NCBI GenBank assembly: GCA_900550965.1
Contig: URUC01000009.1
Span: 1 to 34,783 of the forward strand
Direction of reading: 5' to 3'
Length of the DNA: 34,783 nucleotides
Source: an uncultured Collinsella sp.
GTDB taxonomy: Bacteria; Actinomycetota; Coriobacteriia; Coriobacteriales; Coriobacteriaceae
In this document: positions 8,226 through 16,300 of the stretch, in pieces
Numbering within the stretch: position 1 is the stretch's first letter
Layout: each line of letters opens with the position of its first letter
Program-made: the position numbers and the translations under genes
The notes under the pieces: model-generated
Told to the model about the DNA's origin: nothing
Databases searched by the model: none
The model's input: the letters and a program-made list of their open reading frames with translations, nothing else

Positions 8226-9081
8226 ATTCGATGATGGTGCGGGAGCTCTGCTTATGCATGGTGGCGAGCATGTGTTTGGGGACGGCGTGGACCATGCAGC
8301 TGCCGATAGTTGCGCTCGCGGCGACCTTGGCTGCATCGCTAGCGTTTTTGGTCGCGTAGCTGTGGCGGAAACGCTTGAGCATGGCGATGTCGTTTCCGCC
8401 GTCGCCATAAACCGCGACCTCGTCCTCGGCAATGCCGTAGTAGCCCGCCAGCCAGGCCACACTCTCGCCCTTGTTACACGCCACGTCCGTGATCTCGAAC
8501 ATCACCGGATCGAACGGCGCGTTGACCACACGGTCCGAGCGCTCGGCAAGATACGCCTTAAGGTCGCGCTCCAGCTCGGGCGAGGTCACGCGACAATTGA
8601 TCTTGCATACATCGTGGCGCAGGATGTCACCGATCGACTGGTCGAAATACTGCTCCTCGTGATACCCGCCGCGCGCACGCATGCCGCGCATCACGATGCG
8701 CTTGATGGGACTGTCCTTTTTAAAGCCCGCCTGATGCATCTCGAACGAACCGCTCGAGTACATGCCATCGGGCGTGGAACAATCAAAGCAAATGTCCGGG
8801 AACGCCTTGAGCAGTTCCTCAGTGACCTGCGGATCGATGGTCCAAGTCTTGAGCACCTCGCCATGGCTGTCGCGCACGATGGATCCATTGGAGCAGCAGG
8901 CGTCAAGCGCCAAGCCCGTAAAGCCATGCTCGCCGATCGGCAACGTCGAGCGTCCAGTCGCGGGAACCACGTGCAGGCCAGCCTCAGTCAGCTCGCGAAT
9001 GGCACGGCGGATAGTCCCGTCCGCCTCGTGCAGGGCGTTAAGCAGCGTTCCGTCTAAGTCACTCGCAAACATCTTGATCAT
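8224..9081 (-). CDS. HAD-superfamily (Cof-type) phosphatase
   Basis: A 285-residue protein starting MIKMFASDLDGTLL: the DxD nucleophile motif is Asp8/Asp10. The remaining HAD motifs can be seen: PATGRS near residue 40, KGESVAWLAGYYG with the motif III lysine near 230, and GDGGNDIAML as motif IV. The large middle insertion is the Cof/IIB cap. Enzymes of this group dephosphorylate sugar phosphates, flavins or similar small molecules in the cytosol; the substrate cannot be told from sequence. ATG at 9081 has AGGAG 10 bases upstream; the ATG three codons later is a possible alternative. It follows glnK on the same strand with a hairpin between. Confidence 0.9.
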   Translation of the reverse strand: MIKMFASDLDGTLLNALHEADGTIRRAIRELTEAGLHVVPATGRSTLPIGEHGFTGLALDACCSNGSIVRDSHGEVLKTWTIDPQVTEELLKAFPDICFDCSTPDGMYSSGSFEMHQAGFKKDSPIKRIVMRGMRARGGYHEEQYFDQSIGDILRHDVCKINCRVTSPELERDLKAYLAERSDRVVNAPFDPVMFEITDVACNKGESVAWLAGYYGIAEDEVAVYGDGGNDIAMLKRFRHSYATKNASDAAKVAASATIGSCMVHAVPKHMLATMHKQSSRTIIE

Positions 9082-9122
9082 GGGCGTGCCTCTCCTTCGT
9101 CTGCACGATATTGTAGACGAGA

Positions 9123-9152
9123 ACGGGCGCGCCCCAAGAGAGGCACGCCCGT
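9123..9152 (-). terminator. Hairpin after glnK, weak terminator
   Basis: ACGGGCG/CGCCCGT arms with an inner GCC/GGC pairing between glnK and the HAD gene. The run after it on the minus strand (TTCTCGTCT) is poor in T, so it may only reduce read-through. Confidence 0.45.
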
Positions 9153-9168
9153 CGGGCGAAAGATTGTC

Positions 9169-9507
9169 CTACACCGCGGCAGGGCCATGTTCGCCGGTAC
9201 GGATGCGGATAACTTCCTCGACCGGCTCGACCCAAATCTTGCCGTCTCCGACGGCACCGGTGCGAGCAGCGTTGCAGATGATCTCGACAATGCCGTCGAC
9301 ATGTTCATCGGCGCAGATGAGGATGAACTGCACCTTAGGGATCGTGTTGACAAGCAACTCGTTGCCGCGCACGTATTCCTTCCAGCCATGTTGCGCGCCG
9401 CAGCCCTGCACCTGGTTGATAGTCATACCGCGAACATCAGCAGCAAACAGCGCATCTTTAAGAACCTCAAGCTTCTCGGCACGAACAATCGCCGTAATCT
9501 TCTTCAT
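9169..9507 (-). CDS. glnK: P-II family nitrogen regulatory protein with atypical T-loop
   Basis: A 112-residue P-II protein, the usual length. The fold is clear: KKITAIVRAEKLEVLKDAL at the start, the B-loop TGAVGDGKIWV and the C-loop RIRTGE. P-II trimers bind ATP/ADP and 2-oxoglutarate and plug ammonium channels with the T-loop. Aligned with E. coli GlnK, Gln39 (2-oxoglutarate/Mg contact) and Arg47 (inserted into the Amt pore) are kept, but Tyr51, the uridylylation or adenylylation site, is Leu and Tyr46 is Val. Covalent control is therefore unlikely in the standard form. It lies downstream of amt on the same strand, the standard amt-glnK pairing, with an unusual 110-base hairpin between them. 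Confidence 0.93.
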   Translation of the reverse strand: MKKITAIVRAEKLEVLKDALFAADVRGMTINQVQGCGAQHGWKEYVRGNELLVNTIPKVQFILICADEHVDGIVEIICNAARTGAVGDGKIWVEPVEEVIRIRTGEHGPAAV

Positions 9508-9552
9508 AGTGAATTCCTCTCTTCAATAAAGAAATGAACCGCCCATTCATGT

Positions 9553-9662
9553 GGCACGGGTTTTCCAGGTGCCCGAGATTGCCCCGAAAGAGGAGCGCCG
9601 CGTACTTCGGTACGCAAGCGACGGTTTGAGGGGCAAGGTCGGGTGCCCGGGAAAGCCGTGCC
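9553..9662. repeat. 110-base nested hairpin between amt and glnK
   Basis: Concentric arms: GGCACGG/CCGTGCC (9553-9559, 9656-9662), TTTTCC opposite GGGAAA, GGTGCCCGA opposite TCGGGTGCCC, TTGCCCC opposite GGGGCAA, and a tip GCGTAC-TTCG-GTACGC with a UUCG-type tetraloop. It ends one base from the amt stop codon. No T run follows, so it is not a standard terminator; it could stabilise the amt 3' end or lower glnK expression. Confidence 0.8.
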
Positions 9663-9663
9663 G

Positions 9664-10941
9664 CTAATCGAGTCCCGAGAAAGAAGGATATGCGCTCTCG
9701 CCGTGCTGACTCGCATCCAAGCCCAGCGCCTCGTCGGCCTCGTCCACGCGCAGGCTGCCGTGGAACAGCGCCTTGACCACCGCGGCGATCACCAAGTCGA
9801 GCACCAACACAATGGCGACCGTCACCACAATGCCCAAAATCTGCGAGATGAGCAGCGACACGTCGCCCGTGTAGAACAGGCCGCCCTTATCGGTCCACGA
9901 AAGCTCCGGCACGCAGAACAGACCCGTGAGCACGCCGCCCAAGATGCCGCCGATACCGTGGCAACCGAACGCGTCGAGCGCATCGTCGTAGCCAAACTTG
10001 GTCTTAAGATGGCTGATAGCCAGGTAGCAGACAGGCGATACGATCAAGCCCATGACCAGCGCCGCCCACGGCTCGACAAAGCCTGCGCCGGGCGTAACCA
10101 CCACCAGGCCCGCAACCAGACCGGTGCTGGCACCCACCAGCGTGGGGCGACCGGTGTGCACGCGCTCGACGGCAAGCCACGAGACCATGCCCGCCGCGCT
10201 GGCCGTCACGGTGTTGAGGATGGCGAGCGCCGCCACGGCGTCGGCCTTAAACTCGCTGCCGCCGTTAAAGCCAAACCAGCCAAACCAAAGCAGGCCGGCG
10301 CCCAGCGCCACAAACGGCACGTTATGCGGACGATAGCTCACCATGCCAAAGCCGCGACGACGGCCGAGCATTAAGCAGAGGATCAGGCCGGTAAGACCAG
10401 ACGAAATGTGCACCACGTCGCCGCCGGCAAAGTCGAGTGCGCCGATGATGTCGCCGATAAAGGAGCCATCGCCGCCCCAAACCATGTGGGCGAGCGGCGC
10501 ATAGACCACGAGTAGCCAAATGCCCAGGAAGGCCGTCATGGCACCGAACTTAACGCGACCGGCCAGGCTGCCCGTGACGATAGCGGCCGTGATCATGGCA
10601 AACGCCATCTGGAAGGCGATGTTGATGATCTGAGGGTAGACGGCACCGTCCGCGGCATTGCCCTCGGCCGCCTGCAGCACCTGGTGGAGCACCGGCAGGC
10701 ACAGCAGCTGGTCAAGGCCTCCAATAAACGGACTGGAGCCGTCGCCGCCGTAGGCCAGCGACCAGCCGGCAACAATCCACAGCACACCAACCAGGCCAAT
10801 GGCGCCAAAGCACATAAGCATGGTGTTGATGACATTTTTGCGCCTGGACAGGCCGCCATAGAAAAACGCCAGGCCCGGTGTCATTAAAAACACGAGCATG
10901 GTGCAGATGAGCATCAACGTTGTCGATCCCGTATCGTACAT
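9664..10941 (-). CDS. amt: Ammonium transporter (Amt family)
   Basis: A 425-residue Amt channel of eleven membrane spans that conducts ammonium into the cell. The twin pore histidines are present (DVVHISSG and CHGIGG), as are the FFYGGL segment in the first span and the GLVAGLVVVTPGAGFV and FGWFGFNGGSE signatures. The start is taken at ATG 10941 (MYDTGSTTLM), preceded by AAGGGGGAG; an in-frame upstream ATG at 10998 has no ribosome site and would add 19 non-family residues. It forms a unit with glnK downstream. Three GGAAACGG sequences lie upstream. Confidence 0.95.
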   Translation of the reverse strand: MYDTGSTTLMLICTMLVFLMTPGLAFFYGGLSRRKNVINTMLMCFGAIGLVGVLWIVAGWSLAYGGDGSSPFIGGLDQLLCLPVLHQVLQAAEGNAADGAVYPQIINIAFQMAFAMITAAIVTGSLAGRVKFGAMTAFLGIWLLVVYAPLAHMVWGGDGSFIGDIIGALDFAGGDVVHISSGLTGLILCLMLGRRRGFGMVSYRPHNVPFVALGAGLLWFGWFGFNGGSEFKADAVAALAILNTVTASAAGMVSWLAVERVHTGRPTLVGASTGLVAGLVVVTPGAGFVEPWAALVMGLIVSPVCYLAISHLKTKFGYDDALDAFGCHGIGGILGGVLTGLFCVPELSWTDKGGLFYTGDVSLLISQILGIVVTVAIVLVLDLVIAAVVKALFHGSLRVDEADEALGLDASQHGESAYPSFSGLD

Positions 10942-11044
10942 TCGCTCCCCCTTGGTCGCATGGACGTTGTCGGCGCCCATAATGCGGCCGAGGGGCAACT
11001 GGTGTAGACCAGATACGGCGTTGTTAAACGCTGCGTTGTCGAAT

Positions 11045-11105
11045 GGAAACGGTGCCGCAATCTTGGAAACGGCGCGGCAACGGGCGCGAAACGAACGGGA
11101 AACGG
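11045..11105. promoter_or_regulatory. Three GGAAACGG repeats upstream of amt
   Basis: GGAAACGG occurs at 11045, 11065 and 11098, spaced 20 and 33 bases (about two and three helical turns), between the CmpB-family gene and amt. No other function for these bases is apparent; a nitrogen-responsive activator site is possible but unproven. No convincing promoter could be picked out. Confidence 0.3.
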
Positions 11106-11139
11106 GCGAACGAGAAGGGCGCGCTTGGCCCCGTCCCGG

Positions 11140-12159
11140 CTAGCGCCGGAACAGCTCGCGGGCTCGGTCGCGGAGGTCGGTAGCTCGGATGACGCCCTCG
11201 TAGCGATTGATGTGCAGACGCGGGAAGGCGTTAAAGAAGCGTAGGTCGCGGCGGCTGAGCGACACGCTCGGCACCGGACGGCTCATGCGCTTGCCGGCAA
11301 GGCGACGACTGAGCGACGGACGCGGCATGCTCGGCGCGGCATCGGCCACGCGGCGGGCAGCGAGCGCCAGGCCGCGAGCACCATCCGAGATAAATGTCGG
11401 CATCGAAGCCTTCTCGCGCAGGGCATCGAGCGCCGCGTCGCCCAGCTCGGCCAGCCACGCGTTAACGGCGCGACCGCGGATATGCGTCTGCGCCACCGAA
11501 TCGATCGCCGAATCGGGAATACGTTCGAGCATAGAGTCGGAGGCATCGGCAAGCGACTCATTGATGCGGTCGGCAAGGTCGGCACGCACACGCTCCAGCT
11601 CATCGGACAGGCGGCGCCAGCTGGCCAACGAGCACACCGCATCGACCATCATCGCGACCGCGACGATAAAGGCGGACAGCCGCACAATCAGCACCGGCAG
11701 ATGGCCAAGCAGCCCCAGCAATGCCGGCTCCACTAAACGGCAAATGCACAGCGCACCCAGGCCAAACGCGCAGGCCCAGTACAGGCAGATGCGTCCGTGC
11801 AGGTTAAACGGCAGATGCGAGTAATCCCAAAACCGGGCACCCGTCGTTTTTTCCAACAGCACGCCCACGCTATATTCGATCAGGCTGCATACGAGCGCGG
11901 CAGCGACAAACTGGCTCGAGGCGTCTGGGATTCCACGCAGCAGCAGCCAGCACGCGATGCCGCCCGCACCGTAGATAGGGCAACACGGCCCCAGCAAAAA
12001 GCCACTGTTGGCAAATCGTCCGTGATTGAGCATGGCGCAAACCGTCGACTCCCACGCCCAGCCGCAAAACCCGTAAAAGGCAAACGAGAGCACCAGTGCC
12101 GAGAGTGGACAGGCGGCAAGCGTCGCGCCGCCAAAAGCCATATCAATCGCGGTTCCCAC
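11140..12159 (-). CDS. CmpB-type putative ABC transporter (type IV) membrane protein
   Basis: A 339-residue protein whose first 190 residues hold five or six membrane spans with the features of the ABC_trans_CmpB family: FAFYGFCGWAWESTV near the start, a FLLGPCCPIYGAGG glycine/proline loop, and EKTTGARFWDYSHLPFNLHG leading to a further span. The remaining 150 residues are a soluble, helical, arginine-rich tail. The biochemical role of the family is unknown. Start is GTG at 12159 with GAGAGGG about 6 bases upstream; an ATG seven codons in is less well placed. It begins 3 bases after the HD-domain gene ends, so the two are co-transcribed. Confidence 0.85.
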   Translation of the reverse strand: MGTAIDMAFGGATLAACPLSALVLSFAFYGFCGWAWESTVCAMLNHGRFANSGFLLGPCCPIYGAGGIACWLLLRGIPDASSQFVAAALVCSLIEYSVGVLLEKTTGARFWDYSHLPFNLHGRICLYWACAFGLGALCICRLVEPALLGLLGHLPVLIVRLSAFIVAVAMMVDAVCSLASWRRLSDELERVRADLADRINESLADASDSMLERIPDSAIDSVAQTHIRGRAVNAWLAELGDAALDALREKASMPTFISDGARGLALAARRVADAAPSMPRPSLSRRLAGKRMSRPVPSVSLSRRDLRFFNAFPRLHINRYEGVIRATDLRDRARELFRR

Positions 12160-12162
12160 CGT

Positions 12163-12699
12163 CTACCCTCTCCTCTTTTCGCTCGATTCGCTGCTCACGT
12201 CATCGTCCGCCTCGTCCTTGCGCCGCAGACGGCCGGCGACCGTCTCACGCAGAGCGCACCATTTATCTGCCAGGCATACAATCCAAGCCTCACGACACGT
12301 CGGCGGCACCGGCACCAGCGGAAACATATGGCGCGCGATGATATTCCGCTCGCGCGACGTCAGCTCAAAATCTTCCTCCGCACGCGCCAGGGCAAAAAAC
12401 GGGTGACGAAAGCCATGCAGTCGATGGCTTGGGTCGGGATCATGCCAATCGTAGAGAAAGTAGTCGTGTAACAGGGCTCCGCGCAGCAGCGAGGCACGGT
12501 CGACCGAAATGCCAGCACGGCCCAAGCGCTCGGCAAATGACAGACTTGCCCGCGCCACCGAGGTCACATGCGCATACACCGTCACATCGCCATGCTGGAT
12601 AAACTCGCGCGTCAGGTCCAGACGGCCCGCCTGTGCCAGTTGACGGGCAGCATGGTCTACTTCGCACGCGATTTTCTCGGCACGAGCGACATCGGACAT
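12163..12699 (-). CDS. HD-domain phosphohydrolase-like protein
   Basis: A 178-residue single-domain protein. The metal-binding HD pattern can be followed: His in VYAHVTSVA, the His-Asp pair in LLHDYFLYDW, further histidines in LHGFRHPFF and IIARHMFP, and the final Asp in CLADKWC. HD proteins hydrolyse phosphate esters, often of nucleotides. The start is ATG 12699 (MSDVARAEK) with GGAAGGAG just upstream; an in-frame ATG at 12744 lacks this. It precedes the CmpB-type gene by 3 bases. Such small HD proteins are, to my recollection, common partners of CmpB-type membrane proteins in Firmicutes and Coriobacteria. Confidence 0.85.
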   Translation of the reverse strand: MSDVARAEKIACEVDHAARQLAQAGRLDLTREFIQHGDVTVYAHVTSVARASLSFAERLGRAGISVDRASLLRGALLHDYFLYDWHDPDPSHRLHGFRHPFFALARAEEDFELTSRERNIIARHMFPLVPVPPTCREAWIVCLADKWCALRETVAGRLRRKDEADDDVSSESSEKRRG

Positions 12700-12927
12700 G
12701 CTGTCTCCTTCCAGCGACTCACGGCGACAAGCCACAGCCTGCACGCAATGAATAAAATCATCATGGAACTAATCAGTATGGCATCGGACAAAACGTTTTG
12801 CCCCACCAGTTGGCGAATTACCGCGCCGCCGTCACATATCAAACGCCAAAATGTGCGAGACTGTTTTGTGCAATTGTGCCGGCCGAGGGAGCGCCGGCGC
12901 TCGATTCGCATGGAGTAACCCACAACG

Positions 12928-14709
12928 ATGCTGCTTACGCAAACGACAACGCCCGAGGACGTCAAGGCTCTCGACCGCGCCGAGCTTCCACTGCTCTGCG
13001 GCGAGATCCGCCACGCCATCCTCGAAAGCTCCGCCGCCGTCGGCGGACACGTTGCCCCCAACTTGGGCGTCGTTGAGCTTACGGTTGCGCTTCATCGCGT
13101 GTTTAACTCCCCCATCGACAAGATTGTCTTTGACGTTTCGCACCAGACCTACGCCCACAAGGCGCTGACTGGGCGCGCGTACACCTATATCGATCCGGAG
13201 CGTTATGGCGAGGCTTCTGGCTTTGCCAATCCCGACGAGTCCGAGCACGACCTGTTCGCCATGGGTCATACCTCCACATCGGTGAGCCTGGGCTGCGGCT
13301 TGGCACACGCCCGCGATTTGGCGGGCGACAGCTACAACGTCATTACCATCATTGGCGACGGTTCGCTTTCGGGCGGTCTGGCGTTTGAAGGCTTTAACAA
13401 TGCCGCCGAGCTCGACAGCAACTTGATCATCGTCGTCAATGACAACGACCAGTCCATCGCCGAAAACCACGGTGGCCTGTATCGCAATCTGGCCGAGCTG
13501 CGCGCCAGCAACGGCACCTGCGAGCGCAACGTTTTCCGCGCGATGGGACTCGACTACCGCTATCTGGACGCCGGCAACGATGCGTTGGCCCTGGTCGACA
13601 CGCTGCAGGAGCTGCGCGATATCGATCATCCCATCGTGCTGCACGTCTCCACCGCAAAGGGCAAGGGCTTTGAGCCAGCCCAGAGCGACCCCGAGCGCTG
13701 GCATCATGTGGGTCCGTTTGACATGGCGACTGGGCGCAAGCTCTGCCCGGGCCATCCGAGCGAGCCTGCGCCGCGCACCTATGCCGATATTACGGGCGAG
13801 GCCCTGAGCGCTGCCATCGAGCGCGATCCGCAGGTTGTGGGCATCACGGCTGCCACGCCCTACATCATGGGCTTTACACCCGAGCTTCGCGCCGCGGCAG
13901 GCAAGCAGTTTGTCGACGTGGGCATTGCCGAGGAACACGCCGTGACCTTTGCCACCGCGCTCGCCCGCTCGGGTGCCAAGCCAGTCTTTGGTGTGTACGG
14001 CACGTTTTTGCAGCGCGCCTACGACGAACTGTGGCACGACCTGTGCCTCAACGACGCCCCCGCAACCATCCTGGTATTTGGCGCGTCGATCTTTGGCACC
14101 ACATCCGAGACGCACCTCTCGTTCTTTGATATTTCCATGCTGGGCGGTCTTCCCAACATGCACTACTTGGCGCCGGCCTGCATGGAGGAATATCTGTCCA
14201 TGCTGAGCTGGTCGCTCGATCACCGCGAGCATCCCGTGGCGATTCGCGTGCCGGGCATTGGCTTGGTAAGCCGCCCCGACTTGGCGCCTGCCGAGGACGC
14301 CGATTACGGCGCCGTTCATTACAACGTGGTGCGCCAGGGTCGCGACGTGGCCGTGCTCGCGCTTGGCGATTTCTTTGAGTTGGGCGAGCGCGTGGCAAAC
14401 CGCTTGGCTGCCGAGTACGGCATCGAGGCCACGCTCGTCAACCCGCGCTATGCAACTGAGCTCGACCGTGAGTTCCTCGACAGCCTTGCCGCCGAGCATC
14501 GCGTTGTCGTCACTCTCGAGGACGGCATCTTGGACGGTGGCTGGGGCGAGCGTGTCGCGTGCTACTTGGCCTGCACGCCCGTGCGCACGCGCACCTTCGG
14601 CATCGCCAAGGGCTTCCCCGACCGCTACGACCCCAAAGAGTTGCTCGCTCAGAACGGCATGACGGTCGAGAACATGGCCGCCGAAGCCGTAAGGCTACTC
14701 AACGAGTAA
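12928..14709 (+). CDS. dxs: 1-deoxy-D-xylulose-5-phosphate synthase
   Basis: A 593-residue thiamine-diphosphate enzyme that condenses pyruvate and glyceraldehyde-3-phosphate in the first step of the methylerythritol phosphate route to isoprenoids. Visible signatures are GGHVAPNLGVVELTVALH near residue 40, GHTSTSVSLGCGLA near 110, the diphosphate/Mg motif GDGSLSGGLAFEGFNN to NDND near 150-175, STAKGKGFEPAQ near 245, and the GIAEEHAV glutamate region near 335. It is slightly shorter than the usual 620 residues, mainly in the loops between domains. The ribosome site is weak (GGAG 12 bases upstream). It is divergent from the HD gene; the 228-base gap contains a 12-bp palindrome CAAAACGTTTTG at 12789-12800. 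A strong terminator follows. Confidence 0.93.
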   Translation: MLLTQTTTPEDVKALDRAELPLLCGEIRHAILESSAAVGGHVAPNLGVVELTVALHRVFNSPIDKIVFDVSHQTYAHKALTGRAYTYIDPERYGEASGFANPDESEHDLFAMGHTSTSVSLGCGLAHARDLAGDSYNVITIIGDGSLSGGLAFEGFNNAAELDSNLIIVVNDNDQSIAENHGGLYRNLAELRASNGTCERNVFRAMGLDYRYLDAGNDALALVDTLQELRDIDHPIVLHVSTAKGKGFEPAQSDPERWHHVGPFDMATGRKLCPGHPSEPAPRTYADITGEALSAAIERDPQVVGITAATPYIMGFTPELRAAAGKQFVDVGIAEEHAVTFATALARSGAKPVFGVYGTFLQRAYDELWHDLCLNDAPATILVFGASIFGTTSETHLSFFDISMLGGLPNMHYLAPACMEEYLSMLSWSLDHREHPVAIRVPGIGLVSRPDLAPAEDADYGAVHYNVVRQGRDVAVLALGDFFELGERVANRLAAEYGIEATLVNPRYATELDREFLDSLAAEHRVVVTLEDGILDGGWGERVACYLACTPVRTRTFGIAKGFPDRYDPKELLAQNGMTVENMAAEAVRLLNE

Positions 14710-14710
14710 G

Positions 14711-14753
14711 AAAACCTCCGCAAGGAAAGCACCCCTGCGGAGGTTTTTATTTT
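14711..14753 (+). terminator. Rho-independent terminator of dxs
   Basis: AAAACCTCCGCA pairs with TGCGGAGGTTTT across a short loop, followed by TTTTTATTTT. It begins two bases after the dxs stop codon. Confidence 0.92.
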
Positions 14754-14766
14754 CGCGGCGCGATTA

Positions 14767-14984
14767 TCTCAATCTGTAACATCTAGGGCCCGAATTCCCG
14801 TCTAACTGTTACAGATCTAGACAAACCGTCTTTGCCCCTGACCTTTGTCTCAATCTGTAACAGATAGAGACCTTTTGGCCGTCTAACTGTTACAGATCGA
14901 GACATTCGAATTCCCCTGAAGAGAAAATCTCAATCTGTAACAGTTACTCGGCAAAAAAGGCTGCAGATGTTACAGATCGAGACA
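14767..14984. repeat. Array of six CTGTWACAG cores in three inverted pairs, 80-bp period
   Basis: TCTCAATCTGTAACA starts at 14767, 14848 and 14928; its inverted partner (TGTTACAGATCGAGACA or close variants) starts at 14808, 14888 and 14968. The near-palindromic cores CTGTWACAG centre at 14778, 14810, 14859, 14891, 14939 and 14971: 32 bp inside each pair, 48-49 bp between pairs. The 25-bp sequences between are mostly unrelated. With the terminator and the element at 15017 this accounts for the 457-base gap between dxs and the ABC transporter operon; no gene was seen there. Confidence 0.88.
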
Positions 14985-15016
14985 TAACAGCAAGGCATGC
15001 CGCTGCATCTGCAAGA

Positions 15017-15051
15017 ACCACCACAAAGGTGCCTGTCCCTTTATGGTAGGT
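15017..15051. repeat. REP-like hairpin, CCTGTCCCTTT family
   Basis: Interrupted stem ACC-CCA-AAAGG against CCTTT-TGG-GGT with the loop motif TGCCTGTC. The CCTGTCCCTTT motif is shared with the hairpin at 28609-28649 and, with one change, 8193-8225. Confidence 0.65.
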
Positions 15052-15093
15052 AGAATAACCCATAAGGTAAGTATGTTTCTGAGTTATTTCGTG

Positions 15094-15123
15094 TTGACCC
15101 ATTTGAGCGCGATAGGGTATAAC
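15094..15123 (+). promoter_or_regulatory. Sigma-70-type promoter of the amino acid ABC operon
   Basis: TTGACC (15094-15099) and TATAAC (15118-15123) with an 18-base spacer, 44 bases before the start codon. Just upstream, AATAACCCA (15054-15062) and TGAGTTATT form an imperfect dyad that could be an operator. Confidence 0.7.
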
Positions 15124-15166
15124 TCTACTCAACCGCTAGGGATTTTATTGAGAAAGGTGTTCTACC

Positions 15167-16162
15167 ATGAGCAAGAACCTCTCCCAGCAGGTCGTTCTCG
15201 ACCGCCGCGGCTTCGTTGCCGCCACCTTCGCAACCGTCGCCGGCCTTGGTCTTGCCGGCTGCTCCGACACCAGCGCCGAGGCCGACAAGGGTTCCGCCGC
15301 CGGCTCTTCCAAGAGCTCCAATGATACCGAGGTTTCCGCCACGCTCGACGCCAAGGCATTCGACAAGCTCGTCAACGACGGCCCCAAGGCCGATGACGAC
15401 GCCATCGCCGCCAGCACCTGGGCTACGGCCGTCAAGGATGCCGGCGTCTTTACGATCGGTGGCGTCCAGACCTCCACGCTCTTCTCCCTCCTCAACGAGA
15501 AGGACGGTCAGACCCGCGGCTTCGACGCCGGTATCGCACAGCTCCTGTCCAACTACATTCTGGGCGAGAACAAGGTCGAGATCACCCAGGTGACCTCGGA
15601 CACGCGCGAGTCCGTCCTGCAGAACGGCCAGGTCGACGCTGTCTTTGCCACCTACACCATCACTGACGAGCGCAAGAAGCTCGTCTCCTTCGCCGGTCCC
15701 TACTACTACACCCAGCAGGCCATCCTGGTGCTCGCCGACAACGACGACATCAAGAGCGTCGACGACCTGGCCGACAAGAACGTCGCCGTCCAGTCCGGCT
15801 CCAACGGCCCCGCCATCCTGGAGGAGTTCGCCCCCAAGGCCAGCCAACAGGAGTTCAAGACCGACGAGGAGGCCCGCCAGGCACTTCAGCAGGGCCGCGT
15901 TGACGCCTACGTCATCGACAACAACATGCAGCAGAGCGCCCTGGTCCGCGAGCCCGGTAAGTACAAGATTGCCGGCAAGCCCTTCGGCAGCAAGGAGCCC
16001 TATGGCATTGGCCTGCCACTCGATTCCGACGGTGTCGCCTTTGTCAACGACTTCCTTAAGAAGATCGAGGATGACGGCACCTGGACCGAGCTGTGGCAGA
16101 TCTGCATTGGCGACCGTACGGGCGACACCAATGTTCCCGAGCTGCCCGAGATCGGCGCCTAG
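15167..16162 (+). CDS. Amino acid ABC transporter substrate-binding lipoprotein (family 3, Tat-type signal)
   Basis: A 331-residue solute-binding protein. The N-terminus has twin arginines (LDRRGFVAAT), a hydrophobic stretch and a lipobox LAGC with Cys32, so it is probably exported by Tat and lipid-anchored. A Ser/Lys/Asp-rich linker to about residue 60 precedes two family-3 lobes: GVFTIGGVQ-like strand, the RGFDAGIAQLL segment that in this family reads GfdvDla, DTRESVLQNGQVDAV and FAGPYYYTQQAILV. Such proteins deliver polar amino acids (often glutamate or glutamine) to the permeases encoded next. GAAAGGTG lies 7 bases before ATG. A hairpin after the gene probably limits read-through so that the binding protein is made in excess. 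Confidence 0.93.
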   Translation: MSKNLSQQVVLDRRGFVAATFATVAGLGLAGCSDTSAEADKGSAAGSSKSSNDTEVSATLDAKAFDKLVNDGPKADDDAIAASTWATAVKDAGVFTIGGVQTSTLFSLLNEKDGQTRGFDAGIAQLLSNYILGENKVEITQVTSDTRESVLQNGQVDAVFATYTITDERKKLVSFAGPYYYTQQAILVLADNDDIKSVDDLADKNVAVQSGSNGPAILEEFAPKASQQEFKTDEEARQALQQGRVDAYVIDNNMQQSALVREPGKYKIAGKPFGSKEPYGIGLPLDSDGVAFVNDFLKKIEDDGTWTELWQICIGDRTGDTNVPELPEIGA

Positions 16163-16250
16163 GCAGCGAGCCTAGTAACGGCCGCTACGAAACCATACGG
16201 AAACGCACGATGCGCTTTATTGCGCTAAACTGTTTCCTCACTGAGTTGTC

Positions 16251-16279
16251 GGGGCTTCCGTACACACGGGAGCCCCTTT
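16251..16279 (+). terminator. Intercistronic attenuator hairpin
   Basis: GGGGCT/AGCCCC with inner CCGT/ACGG, followed only by TTTCCTT. It lies between the binding-protein gene and the first permease gene, where partial termination is common in ABC operons. Confidence 0.65.
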
Positions 16280-16300
16280 CCTTACCGGCGGGAGGTCCGC

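Noticed and set aside
10942..11040. Sigma-54 promoter for amt
   Set aside because: A TGG...TTGC-like sequence is present but the GG to GC distance is wrong, and actinobacteria are not expected to have sigma-54.
12832..14499. A 555-residue minus-strand frame opposite dxs
   Set aside because: Antisense shadow; dxs has full thiamine-diphosphate motifs and its own terminator.
14767..14984. Possible CRISPR array
   Set aside because: The repeated unit is short, alternates orientation, varies in sequence, and no cas genes are present; it is an inverted-pair array.
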